Shown piece after piece: positions 45,252 through 53,111 of a DNA stretch of 64,000 bases (positions are counted from its first letter, which is position 1; each line of letters opens with the position of its first letter). The stretch is from Niastella vici (GTDB taxonomy: Bacteria; Bacteroidota; Bacteroidia; Chitinophagales; Chitinophagaceae). Location of the stretch: assembly GCF_002077945.1 (NCBI RefSeq), contig NZ_LVYD01000001.1, positions 496,001-560,000 on the forward strand. Direction: 5' to 3'. The position numbers were made by a program, and so were the translations under genes. Below the pieces are notes generated by a model. It was given only the letters and a program-made list of their open reading frames with translations, was not told the DNA's origin and ran no database searches.

Positions 45252-45556
45252 AGGTCTTTGAACTCTGGATCATTATAAAGGTTGATCAGGTGGCATTCCA
45301 GAAACAGCGCAATTGTGTTCATCGTGCTTTCGCGCGTTCGGTTGGGTTGCGACAACTTGCAGCAAATGGCAAATTGCATACGCTGATACCACCAATCACC
45401 CGGTGAATTTTTCCACGGCTGTGTGGCATGTTTGGCAATCAATGCATCTGCCACAGGGATAAACAGCGCGTAGCTTTCGTTGTCCGCCCGGTCACCTCTT
45501 GTTAGCCAGGACGAGACACGGTTTTCATTGGCATTGATGATAGTAGAATGGCTCAT
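45248..45556 (-). CDS. Hypothetical protein, minus strand within the mob region
   Basis: 102 residues from MSHSTIINANENRVSSWLTRG. Contains WKNSPGDWWYQRMQFAICCKL and an Asn/Leu-rich end. No family known. The orientation opposes its neighbours, so it may be an independently regulated accessory gene. Confidence 0.45.
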   Translation of the reverse strand: MSHSTIINANENRVSSWLTRGDRADNESYALFIPVADALIAKHATQPWKNSPGDWWYQRMQFAICCKLSQPNRTRESTMNTIALFLECHLINLYNDPEFKDL

Positions 45557-45617
45557 GATCAAGTGTAACAGAAACCGTCAAACCAGACAAGATTTTTAAA
45601 CGTTCAAACGCATTTTT

Positions 45618-46019
45618 ATGACATCGAAAGAACTGGTTGAAAAACATCTACAAGAACGCATTGATTTGGATACAATGCAAAGTCAGGAACTCAAACAGAT
45701 GTTATCCAGACACGATAAGGAGCGACAGGCAAACCCTTACTCAAAATATTTTGCTTCCAAAAGGCAAGAACAAATGGAAAACCTTTTGAAGCGCCACAAG
45801 GTTGAACTGGACAGAATGTATACGGCGCATGAGCAGGAATACCAGAACTGGCGGAAGGTAAACCAGATCATTCGCGATTCCAGAACGCTGTCAGCTGATG
45901 CTGAACCCAAGCGCCAAATCTATCAGCCGAATTACGAACCGGAACAGCAATCCAAGCTGGATAAAGTCATAAAGTTTTTTATGCAGCACCGGAAAAGGGA
46001 TCACGGGCAGGAGCAGTAA
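45618..46019 (+). CDS. Hypothetical coiled-coil protein upstream of mobC
   Basis: 133 residues, highly charged and helical (EKHLQERIDLDTMQSQELKQ; MENLLKRHKVELDRMYTAHE), with no membrane segment. Likely a coiled coil. Precedes the oriT-like region and mobC; a relaxosome role is possible by position only. Confidence 0.5.
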   Translation: MTSKELVEKHLQERIDLDTMQSQELKQMLSRHDKERQANPYSKYFASKRQEQMENLLKRHKVELDRMYTAHEQEYQNWRKVNQIIRDSRTLSADAEPKRQIYQPNYEPEQQSKLDKVIKFFMQHRKRDHGQEQ

Positions 46020-46128
46020 GGTCTTTGTTTGACGCGTTATGACACAGGCCCGGCCGTTGCTTTTTGTATAAGCCGTCCGTTCCTGTGTTCATCCCGCGCC
46101 TCAGGATTGGCATTTTTTAATAAATGCT

Positions 46129-46203
46129 CAAGATGTGGCTTGTTACGTACATTCTGTCCTGCACAAGCCATCTTGAAAGGGAGAGGTACTGCGTTCTCCC
46201 TTT
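46129..46203 (+). other. Candidate oriT upstream of mobC
   Basis: Inverted repeat CAAGATGTGGCTTGT (46129-46143) / ACAAGCCATCTTG (46163-46175) around a 19-base loop that contains GTCCTGC, close to the YATCCTG/Y nic consensus of VirD2/RP4-type relaxases. A second perfect dyad AAAGGGAGA / TCTCCCTTT follows (46176-46203). Location 40 bases before mobC and relaxase is typical for oriT. Confidence 0.6.
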
Positions 46204-46242
46204 ACCCTCTCGGCTGAAATTTTTCACCTTAAAACATTATGT

Positions 46243-46596
46243 ATGCCTCGTTCATATAAAGCTGCTGACAAGCGGCGCAGCCAGCGTTTTGAGTTAAGGC
46301 TAACAATTGAAGAAGCGCATGAAATTGTATCACGCGCAATCAGTGCCGGCATTTCTGTCGCAGACTTCATCCGCAAGTCGGCGTTAGGCGATTCCGCCTA
46401 TATGCAGACAGCAGCACCGGATAAAGCCGCATTGATAATGGAGTTAAACAACCTGAATAAAATCGGGAACGTTCTGGATCAAATTGTCAGTTCAGGAAAA
46501 TTTGTGAATAACCCTGATCAAATGGAACTCTTGACCGATACCTTGACAGGGATAAAAAACCTTTCCGGTCACCTGATAAAAAAACTGTCATCATGA
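46243..46596 (+). CDS. mobC: MobC-like relaxosome accessory protein
   Basis: 117 residues. FELRLTIEEAHEIVSRAISAGISVADFIRKSALGD is a ribbon-helix-helix of the MobC type, followed by the helical MELNNLNKIGNVLDQIV and LTDTLTGIKNLSGHLIKKL. Known: binds oriT and assists nicking. Its stop codon overlaps the relaxase start by 4 bases (ATGA), a translationally coupled pair. Confidence 0.85.
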   Translation: MPRSYKAADKRRSQRFELRLTIEEAHEIVSRAISAGISVADFIRKSALGDSAYMQTAAPDKAALIMELNNLNKIGNVLDQIVSSGKFVNNPDQMELLTDTLTGIKNLSGHLIKKLSS

Positions 46597-47672
46597 TTTT
46601 AATTGGCCGGACACGGGGCAACGGTGGACAGATGGCCCGGTATCTGATGAACAACCCCGCGAACGACAACGCCAAAGTGTTCGATATACGTGGCACCATT
46701 CACAAGGATAATATTTATCTGGCCTTGCGGGAGTTTTCACTAAAAGGTGCATTGACAAAATCCAAGAAGGAAATTTTCCACTTAGTAATAAATCCACCCC
46801 AAGACGCTGTGATGCGGGCTGAAGATTGGTTGAAATGTACGGATATAGTCGAGAAGCATATGCACTTCGCACAGCAACCGCGCATAATGGTGCTGCACGA
46901 TAAACAGCACGTCCATATGCACGTAGGGTATTCGCGCGTGGATGAAAACGGAAAACTCATACCGGACAAGTTCTTCAAACTGGCATTATCAAAAGCACGT
47001 CGAGAAATTGAAGAAGTACTGGAACAAAAGCGCACCCCGTTTCGCAATCACGATCGGGATCTGATCAAAAATACATTGACTGAACTTTGGCAGCAGACCA
47101 CAACCGGAAAAGATTTTATCAGCGCTGCCGAGCGGCATGGCTATACCATTGTGCAAAGTCAATCGCGGCGTCCCTTTATGGTAGTGGATGAAAAAACAGG
47201 TATAAGCTATGACCTTGTACGCCAGTTGAAAAATGTACGGACGAAACAGGTCAGGGAACGCTTGCAAGGTTGCAAGCTGGAACTGGATAAGACGGTGATC
47301 CGTGAGGCGCGCATTCGGCAAGATGCTGATTACTTTGACCGGCTACAAGAAAACAGCCTGACTGTCATCCTTGAACAAAAAAAGAAATACGACCAACGGC
47401 AGAACGAGTTGAAAACCTTCAATGAAAAAATGCGCCTGAAGAAAATTGCCACACAAGAAATGCTGGATAAAGCCATTGATAATCCTGCACAACAAAAGGC
47501 CCATGAGCTCTTGCAATCATTCAAACAGCAACAGGAAAAAATAACCGCTGTAGAAAAGTCCCTGACGCGTAAACCCAATAAGAAACTTGAAAAGGCTTTG
47601 CAGGAGTTAAAGCAGGCTATTGAAGAAGCAGACAAGCGCCAGCAAAAGAAGCAGTTGCGCCTTGATCTCTAG
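46593..47672 (+). CDS. Relaxase/mobilization nuclease (VirD2-like, MobP type)
   Basis: 359 residues. Seen: MILIGRTRGNGGQMARYLM with a Tyr at 17 as possible nucleophile, the metal-binding HDKQHVHMHVGYSRVDENG (H106, H108, H110), and a long Lys/Gln-rich C-terminal helical region. Known: nicks oriT and pilots the strand. The second relaxase of this element, of a different family from the MobF enzyme at 35730. Confidence 0.88.
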   Translation: MILIGRTRGNGGQMARYLMNNPANDNAKVFDIRGTIHKDNIYLALREFSLKGALTKSKKEIFHLVINPPQDAVMRAEDWLKCTDIVEKHMHFAQQPRIMVLHDKQHVHMHVGYSRVDENGKLIPDKFFKLALSKARREIEEVLEQKRTPFRNHDRDLIKNTLTELWQQTTTGKDFISAAERHGYTIVQSQSRRPFMVVDEKTGISYDLVRQLKNVRTKQVRERLQGCKLELDKTVIREARIRQDADYFDRLQENSLTVILEQKKKYDQRQNELKTFNEKMRLKKIATQEMLDKAIDNPAQQKAHELLQSFKQQQEKITAVEKSLTRKPNKKLEKALQELKQAIEEADKRQQKKQLRLDL

Positions 47673-47704
47673 TAACATTTATCACACCCATTCAAACATT
47701 ACTT

Positions 47705-47998
47705 ATGATTTATGATACACGGTTAAAAGATTTATTTACCAAGCAGGAAAACCAGATCAAAGCCTTTGAATACCACAAAGAGCTGATGCGCATAGCAGTT
47801 TCAGATACAGAACAGCAGTTATTGGAGAAGCATAGTTGTACGTACACCGATGCACCACCTGAAGTTTTGGAGATCATTACCAAACTGCGTGAAGATTACG
47901 AACAATATTGGTCGAATGACGGTATCCTGTTAACCGCATTGATGCGCCGACAATTTAAAAATCGTGAGGAATTATTCAACCTACTAACAAATAAATAA
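47705..47998 (+). CDS. Hypothetical protein downstream of the relaxase
   Basis: 97 residues (MIYDTRLKDLFTKQENQIKA...), helical and charged, with LREDYEQYWSNDG. No family recognised. The 33-base gap suggests the same operon as mobC-relaxase. Confidence 0.55.
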   Translation: MIYDTRLKDLFTKQENQIKAFEYHKELMRIAVSDTEQQLLEKHSCTYTDAPPEVLEIITKLREDYEQYWSNDGILLTALMRRQFKNREELFNLLTNK

Positions 47999-48005
47999 TT
48001 TAAAC

Positions 48006-48275
48006 ATGAACATTATTTGCATACAAGATGACGCGTTTCACGCCCTTGTTGATAAAGTAGCAGAACGTCTAATGAACAAATTACCGGTTCAACAAAACAA
48101 GTGGATATCCGATGATGAAGCAATGAAAATGCTTAACATTACGAGCAAAACAACGTTGCAGAATCTGCGCGATAAAGGAAAGATTGAATTCACACAACCA
48201 ATGAAAAAGGTTATCCTGTATAATTATGAATCCATTAATGCCTATTTGGATAAGCATAAAAAGAAAACGTTTTGA
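48006..48275 (+). CDS. Excisionase-like helix-turn-helix protein
   Basis: 89 residues. WISDDEAMKMLNITSKTTLQNLRDKGKIEF...KVILYNYESINAYLDKH is the MerR/Xis-type HTH_17 domain widespread in Bacteroidota integrative elements. Known homologues act in excision or transfer control. Seven bases after the previous stop codon. Confidence 0.82.
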   Translation: MNIICIQDDAFHALVDKVAERLMNKLPVQQNKWISDDEAMKMLNITSKTTLQNLRDKGKIEFTQPMKKVILYNYESINAYLDKHKKKTF

Positions 48276-48280
48276 AAAAA

Positions 48281-48319
48281 GCCCCTGCAACCGGGTAATG
48301 TCCCGGTTGCTACTGGGGC
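48281..48319 (+). terminator. Terminator of the mobilization operon
   Basis: GCCCC-TGCAACCGGG-TAATGT-CCCGGTTGC-TACT-GGGGC, a long stem with an internal loop. No T run follows on the plus strand; an A run precedes it, so it would end transcripts from the minus-strand gene at 48370 just as well. Confidence 0.65.
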
Positions 48320-48369
48320 ATGGGTTAGTAAGCCACACACAACGAGGTTTGATCGGTTATCTATTATTC

Positions 48370-48711
48370 CTATTCTTCTGGATCGGGAGGCATCTGTACA
48401 GGCACGACCAGCACCATGCCTTTTACCGTAATGACCTGCACATGGTCACCGCGCTCAAATCCTGCCCGTTCAATCCATCGACCTGCGAGCCGGATATGAG
48501 CGACATGGTTGTATAGGCCACGCGTGCCAGGATAAGATAAGTCTGCGACTTTAAGCGTTCGTATATCCGCATTTTCGTGCCGACATAAATACTTATAAAT
48601 ATCCTGAACGCCATGAAGGGCGTCCTTCATTCGATCAAAACAGGTTCTGGCTGCAAGTGTTGACTGTTCCTCATAGTCGATAAATTCTTCTTCAAATTCC
48701 GGCGCTTCCAT
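48370..48711 (-). CDS. SymE-like toxin-domain protein with N-terminal extension
   Basis: 113 residues. The C-terminal 45 residues (AHIRLAGRWIERAGFERGDHVQVITVKGMVLVVP) match the SymE/AbrB-like domain. The N-terminal 70 residues (acidic start, then FDRMKDALHGVQDIYKYLCRH) are extra. Known: E. coli SymE is a type I toxin that alters nucleoid structure or cuts RNA. An antisense RNA cannot be confirmed here. Confidence 0.7.
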   Translation of the reverse strand: MEAPEFEEEFIDYEEQSTLAARTCFDRMKDALHGVQDIYKYLCRHENADIRTLKVADLSYPGTRGLYNHVAHIRLAGRWIERAGFERGDHVQVITVKGMVLVVPVQMPPDPEE

Positions 48712-48841
48712 AGTTTGGTATTTTTTATATGAATAAATTGGTTACTGAATATGCGCTTTTTCAATCAAGCCTTCCGTAAGTATGGTTTCTATGCTGCCGT
48801 AATCGGTAGTTTGCGAGCAATTACCCATCGAGAAACATTTT

Positions 48842-49354
48842 TTAGAACGCATTATCGGATTGTTCTTCGCGCCAACGGTTTCGATAGGCAACGCCGTCAC
48901 ATTTATAGTTGTGTATCAAATTGTAGTAATAGGTTGAAATATCACAGGATAAGCAGCTTTCAATCAAACCTTCCTTAAGCATAGCAGTTTTTTGGCCATA
49001 TGTGGAAAAACCTATGCTGGCTTCCATTCTAAATTCGCGTTTTCCAATGAGCGCCTTCGGACAATAAAAGAAAGTTTTTTTCGACCTCTGATAACAGAAA
49101 TACAAGACGTCCCCCTTTACAAGTTCAATCTCATTTTGAGGATCTATTTTGTTGCCGATGGTGAATTTAAATGCCTCATCATTTCTGCCCTTGAGAACAG
49201 TATACGCAATCCTACAGTTTTCACTGAGAGTGTAATACATCAGAAACCCTGCTTGACACGGGATGATATCGTATATGCCGCCATCTTTCAGGATTTCATT
49301 GGCACGCTTGAATAAAGTTTCTTTGCTCTTGTGATACTCTGAAAAGACTTCCAT
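48842..49354 (-). CDS. Hypothetical protein
   Basis: 170 residues (MEVFSEYHKSKETLFKRANEIL...), with repeated Cys/Tyr-rich stretches (DVLYFCYQRSKKTFFYCPKAL; CLSCDISTYYYNLIHNYKCDG). The Cys spacing could suggest metal binding but no known motif is seen. Lies in a minus-strand run with the sigma and XRE genes; first residues overlap nothing. Confidence 0.5.
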   Translation of the reverse strand: MEVFSEYHKSKETLFKRANEILKDGGIYDIIPCQAGFLMYYTLSENCRIAYTVLKGRNDEAFKFTIGNKIDPQNEIELVKGDVLYFCYQRSKKTFFYCPKALIGKREFRMEASIGFSTYGQKTAMLKEGLIESCLSCDISTYYYNLIHNYKCDGVAYRNRWREEQSDNAF

Positions 49355-49369
49355 TGTTTTGTTTTAAGG

Positions 49370-49876
49370 TCATTTCCACTGATACGCATTCAGATACTGT
49401 TGCAGTTCCTGCAAGCCGGTTTGCAGTAATTCGTCTATTCGGTAAATTGGTAGTTTTAAACGGGACGCCGCCTTTGCCTTGCTATAGCCCCTGTCGTAAA
49501 TCAGCCGGATCACTTCACGCGGCCCCGCATCCATTCGATTGAGTAGAGCGTTTATGCCACCGGATGCTGTTTGCAACTGGCTGGCAGTTGGCCATTTCTC
49601 GATCACCGAGACCGTTTCAATGGCATGTCGCAGAGCAATATTGAGCATCCAGGTATAAAGTTTCTGCCCCCGGCGTTTGCGGTCACTGATGGTAAAATAG
49701 GCGGCAATAAATGCCTTTTGCAGCACATCGGCAGCAATGTCCTTATCTCGCAAAAGCTCGATAAGCGGGCCATGCAATGACGGCGAATAGGTGTCCTGCA
49801 AAAAGGTAAAGGCGCTCCTGTCTTTCTTCACGAGCAGATCAACGAGTAGTTGATCCGATATTCCCGGCGCTTTCAT
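49370..49876 (-). CDS. Sigma-70-like (ECF-type) RNA polymerase sigma factor
   Basis: 168 residues from MKAPGISDQLLVDLLVKKD. Region 2 is recognisable (FTFLQDTYSPSLHGPLIELLRDKDIAADVLQKAFIAAYFTI) and region 4 as REVIRLIYDRGYSKAKAASRLKLPIYRIDELLQTGLQEL. The ATG at 49876 begins one base after the XRE stop codon, so the two are coupled. Known: alternative sigma factors; here perhaps for element genes. No anti-sigma factor is adjacent. The 4.2 helix looks degenerate. Confidence 0.72.
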   Translation of the reverse strand: MKAPGISDQLLVDLLVKKDRSAFTFLQDTYSPSLHGPLIELLRDKDIAADVLQKAFIAAYFTISDRKRRGQKLYTWMLNIALRHAIETVSVIEKWPTASQLQTASGGINALLNRMDAGPREVIRLIYDRGYSKAKAASRLKLPIYRIDELLQTGLQELQQYLNAYQWK

Positions 49877-49877
49877 A

Positions 49878-50201
49878 TCAGGAGGCCTTTGCTTGCTTGC
49901 TCTGATGGATAAATTCATACCCGCCTTCCATAAGCTGGTTCAGCCGTTTTAATTCTTCTTTTTGCTGTTTGATGATTTCCCGGAGGGTTCTTATCTCCTC
50001 AATTTGCTCGGAAGCATGAATGAAGTAATTGAATTTGATGTTGTAAATAGCTTCGAGCGCCTTGCCGTGTTCTCGTGTCATTGAAATTTTTGCCGTTTCC
50101 AACTCGTAGTATTCAGGCGTGGGAATGCCCATTTTGTGGGCGACTTGTCGTTTGGTCAGGTTGTGCATTTCGCGACACACCTGCATAAGCACGTTTTCCA
50201 T
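49878..50201 (-). CDS. XRE-family HTH regulator with C-terminal coiled coil
   Basis: 107 residues. MQVCREMHNLTKRQVAHKMGIPTPEYYELETAKISM is a Cro/CI helix-turn-helix; ASEQIEEIRTLREIIKQQKEELKRLNQLM forms a coiled coil for dimerisation. Divergent from the serine recombinase gene, which it may control through the 256-base shared region 50202-50457. Confidence 0.82.
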   Translation of the reverse strand: MENVLMQVCREMHNLTKRQVAHKMGIPTPEYYELETAKISMTREHGKALEAIYNIKFNYFIHASEQIEEIRTLREIIKQQKEELKRLNQLMEGGYEFIHQSKQAKAS

Positions 50202-50457
50202 TGATACGCAGTTTTAGTGAAGTAACAATCGTTTTCTGTGCAACTAATCAATGCCGTTAAATTGTGCTGCAAATATATTTGTTCGGTTAGATATGAAGGA
50301 TAGTTACAGAACAGGTGAACGTTTTATTTTGAAAAAACAAAAACGCTGCAACCCCTGAAAATGCAGGGTTTCCGCTGTATTGCCTTATTTATTTTTTATT
50401 CGATTTTGTTCAAAAATACTTCTTCGAGACTAATAGAACAGATTCAAGGCAAGGCCG

Positions 50458-51114
50458 ATGAAAAAAGCGGTTTCATATATCCGTGTATCAACGCCGGGGC
50501 AAGGCAAAAGCGGATTGGGCCTATTGGCTCAACGCGCTATGATTAAGGCATACTGCAAGGCGAATAAAATTTTGCTGGTAAAAGAGTTCCGGGAGGTTAA
50601 AAGCGGTGAAGACCATGAGAAACGACCGGAAGTCCTCAAAGCCGTTAACTGGTGCCTGCTTCATCCCGAGTTCGATCTGCTGGCAGCGGCCCAAAGTCGT
50701 TTGGGACGTAGCGAGTTCTTTATTTCGAGTTTGATACGTCAGAAAGTTCACTTTGTCAGCATGGACAACCCGACAGCCGATAATTTTCAAAAGCATATTC
50801 AGGCTGCTTATGACGAGAAGTTTTTAGAAGAGAACCGGGAAAACACAAAGCGCTCCTTGCAAGCCAAAAGGGACAAAGGCTACAAATTCGTCGGTAATGT
50901 CAAGAAACTGATACGGACACTTAAACGCAAGAAACGAGCCTATCTGAAAAAGATCAGATACACGATCAGAAGAGAGAAGAAGAAATATACAACAGTGCGC
51001 TCCTTAACCGAGAGGCTTAACCGGTTAGGGCTAAAAAAACTGAACGGCAAGAAACGAGGCTGGCAAGCCAGCGAGGTACACGGCCTCTTACGCGATATTT
51101 CACAACTCAAATAA
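50458..51114 (+). CDS. Serine recombinase (resolvase-type)
   Basis: 218 residues. N-terminal resolvase core MKKAVSYIRVSTPGQGKSGLGLLAQ with the catalytic Ser11, and a LLAAAQSRLGRSEFF segment where most resolvases have DRLSR; the Asp is replaced by Ser. The C-terminal tail is very basic (KKLIRTLKRKKRAYLKKIRYTIRREKKK) with a small DNA-binding end. Known relatives resolve or invert DNA. Too short for a large serine integrase. Function in this element is uncertain. Confidence 0.8.
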   Translation: MKKAVSYIRVSTPGQGKSGLGLLAQRAMIKAYCKANKILLVKEFREVKSGEDHEKRPEVLKAVNWCLLHPEFDLLAAAQSRLGRSEFFISSLIRQKVHFVSMDNPTADNFQKHIQAAYDEKFLEENRENTKRSLQAKRDKGYKFVGNVKKLIRTLKRKKRAYLKKIRYTIRREKKKYTTVRSLTERLNRLGLKKLNGKKRGWQASEVHGLLRDISQLK

Positions 51115-51122
51115 TATATACC

Positions 51123-51557
51123 ATGAAACTGAAACCACTTCTTATTACTGCTTGTATTCTATCAACAGCCGTACTTGTCTCATTCTTTACGTTTTGCTTT
51201 TTCTTGCTGTCGTCCTGCAAAAAGAAAGATGACAGCGGCAATTGCGGTTCTTATGGCGGAGTAGTCGCTTCCAACACTTATTTATTCTGGATCGACCATG
51301 ATTTTTCCTGTGGGCAAATCACCGTTGAGGTCAAAGACGTTGATGGGAAAGTCGTCACCCCTTTTCAGGGAAAGATTTCTTATACCGCCGCTTCAGCGCC
51401 CGAATGCAGTAACGTCAACTATAACAAGTATGCCACATTCGACCTGTATATGGGCAAGACCTACACGTACAGGGCTACTTGCACGGGAAAGACCTGGACA
51501 GGGACGATCATTGTTCCCTGTGAGCAAAACCAATGTAAAAACATCCAGCTTCAATAA
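51123..51557 (+). CDS. Lipoprotein of unknown function
   Basis: 144 residues with signal and lipobox (FFLLSSC) followed by KKKDDSGNCG and a beta-rich body with four further cysteines. Lies 9 bases downstream of the recombinase gene. Likely outer-membrane lipoprotein; no family recognised. Confidence 0.6.
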   Translation: MKLKPLLITACILSTAVLVSFFTFCFFLLSSCKKKDDSGNCGSYGGVVASNTYLFWIDHDFSCGQITVEVKDVDGKVVTPFQGKISYTAASAPECSNVNYNKYATFDLYMGKTYTYRATCTGKTWTGTIIVPCEQNQCKNIQLQ

Positions 51558-51575
51558 CACCTTAAATCATCATGT

Positions 51576-52217
51576 ATGTCTATCAAACCATTTAATGTAT
51601 TGGTTCTTATCTGCCTCCTTGTTTGCAAAGTAAACGCCCAGAGCAAAGTCCGCATTGGCATTAAAGCCGGATTTAATTTCCCGCACTTTAAAGCGTCCGT
51701 TATGGACCCGGCTTTGTTCGAGGTCAGCGATGATAATTATTTCTATGCTGGTGGGCAGGTTGAAGTGAAGATCAAAAAGCATTTCAGCTTGCAGCCGGAA
51801 ATTTTCTATGTCGGTCATTCGGTTAAAGAAGGTGTGACAGCTTTTGAACGGCTGCACCAAATCGCCGTCCCCGTACTGGCAAAGTACCATATCGGCAAGG
51901 TTGCCGTTTATGCCGGGCCACAACTGGACGTTTTACTCAAAGCCGAGCAGCATTATTATGATGTCAACATTCAACGTCAGAAAATCGTGAATGTCACCGA
52001 CAGCAGCTATACAAAGGCCGGACTATCGGCTGTAGGCGGCATTGAATGGACATTCAAATATCGATTTGGTATAGACGTTCGCTATGTATTCGGATTATCC
52101 AACAGGTGTTCAGGAAACGGCATTAGTTTTTTGACAGGCTTTAAAGATCAACATATCACTATCAATGCCATTCAAGCAGGGCTGTATTTCCGCTTCGGGA
52201 AGAAGCCCGGTAAATAG
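51576..52217 (+). CDS. PorT-like outer-membrane beta-barrel protein
   Basis: 213 residues with a signal peptide ending at KVNA/Q, then SKVRIGIKAGFNFPHFKAS, repeated amphipathic strands (HFSLQPEIFYVGHSVKEG; VAVYAGPQLDVLLKAE; IDVRYVFGLSN) and a terminal GLYFRFGKK. This is the small outer-membrane barrel family (PF13568-like) of Bacteroidota. It follows the lipoprotein by 18 bases, forming a surface-protein pair inside the element. Confidence 0.78.
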   Translation: MSIKPFNVLVLICLLVCKVNAQSKVRIGIKAGFNFPHFKASVMDPALFEVSDDNYFYAGGQVEVKIKKHFSLQPEIFYVGHSVKEGVTAFERLHQIAVPVLAKYHIGKVAVYAGPQLDVLLKAEQHYYDVNIQRQKIVNVTDSSYTKAGLSAVGGIEWTFKYRFGIDVRYVFGLSNRCSGNGISFLTGFKDQHITINAIQAGLYFRFGKKPGK

Positions 52218-52254
52218 CCGACTGGCCCGTAATGTTTCCGTACCCTTATGTTTC

Positions 52255-52293
52255 GCCACCCCTGATGGATCAAAGCGCAGGGGTGGCTTTTTT
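52255..52293 (+). terminator. Terminator after the outer-membrane protein gene
   Basis: GCCACCCCTG-ATGGATCAAAGCG-CAGGGGTGGC then six T residues. Confidence 0.88.
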
Positions 52294-52316
52294 GTTATGA
52301 GCATCACCGCACTGAT

Positions 52317-52679
52317 TCAATGAACGTGGTTTGCAGCAGGTGTTATCGTTTTGCCTTTTAAAACCACCGTTTCAGCAGGCAACTTTTTTGGACGCCGGAA
52401 AATTTTGATTCTTCCAAGTTTCACTTTGTCTTTCGCATTTTGCAAATCATAATTGCGCTGCATATTCATCCACAATTCCGGCGTTGTATCAAACGCCTTT
52501 GCCAACCGTAAAGCCATTTCCGCGCTGATGCCTTGATGCTCGTTCAGCAACATGGACAGGGTTTTACGGGCGATGCCGAGATTTTCCGCAGCATCGGCCT
52601 GACTCAAACCAAGCGGTTCCATATACAGGTTTTTCAATACTTGTCCGGGATGCACCGGTTTCATTCCTTGCTTGAGCAT
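52317..52679 (-). CDS. higA: HigA-type antitoxin
   Basis: 120 residues. KPVHPGQVLKNLYMEPLGLSQADAAENLGIARKTLSMLLNEHQ is the HigA/VapI XRE-type antitoxin signature, followed by LAKAFDTTPELWMNMQRNYDL. Known: neutralises HigB and represses the operon. The order here, toxin gene first (12-base gap), is typical of higBA. The basic C-terminal 35 residues are an extension. Confidence 0.9.
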   Translation of the reverse strand: MLKQGMKPVHPGQVLKNLYMEPLGLSQADAAENLGIARKTLSMLLNEHQGISAEMALRLAKAFDTTPELWMNMQRNYDLQNAKDKVKLGRIKIFRRPKKLPAETVVLKGKTITPAANHVH

Positions 52680-52691
52680 AATAGTCTCCTT

Positions 52692-52970
52692 TTAATGATA
52701 GTCGAGGTAATCGACCAGATATGCTTTCCCATCTTCAAACTGAAAGATGATCCGCCAGTTAGCCTTAACGGTGACCGACCAGTAATTGACCAAATCGCCC
52801 TTTAAAGGATGCAAGCCGGAGCCGGGAAAGTTCATGTCGTTAACTTTTTCAGCAGCGTCGAGCAACGTCAGGATAAACCTGATTTTATCGACCTGATCGG
52901 GTGGCAGCTTGGACGTATCGTTTTTTGTCCATAGGCGTTTAAGCCCTTTGTGCTGAATACTGACGATCAT
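52692..52970 (-). CDS. higB: HigB-type toxin (RelE superfamily)
   Basis: 92 residues. FKxL-like IQHKGLKRLWTKND, MNFPGSGLHPLKGDLVNYWSVTVKANWRIIFQFEDGKAYLVDYLDYH matches HigB. Known: ribosome-dependent mRNA nuclease. The pair probably stabilises the element after integration or excision. Confidence 0.9.
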   Translation of the reverse strand: MIVSIQHKGLKRLWTKNDTSKLPPDQVDKIRFILTLLDAAEKVNDMNFPGSGLHPLKGDLVNYWSVTVKANWRIIFQFEDGKAYLVDYLDYH

Positions 52971-53111
52971 AGTACAAATATAACATGTTACGTTACAGGT
53001 TACAAGAACATTTTTTTATTCCAGAACAAGAACGCTTCATTTAGTGATAAAATATTGATAATGCATGATTTTACCCTATCTGTAATCAGAATGTTCTACC
53101 AATAGAAACAG

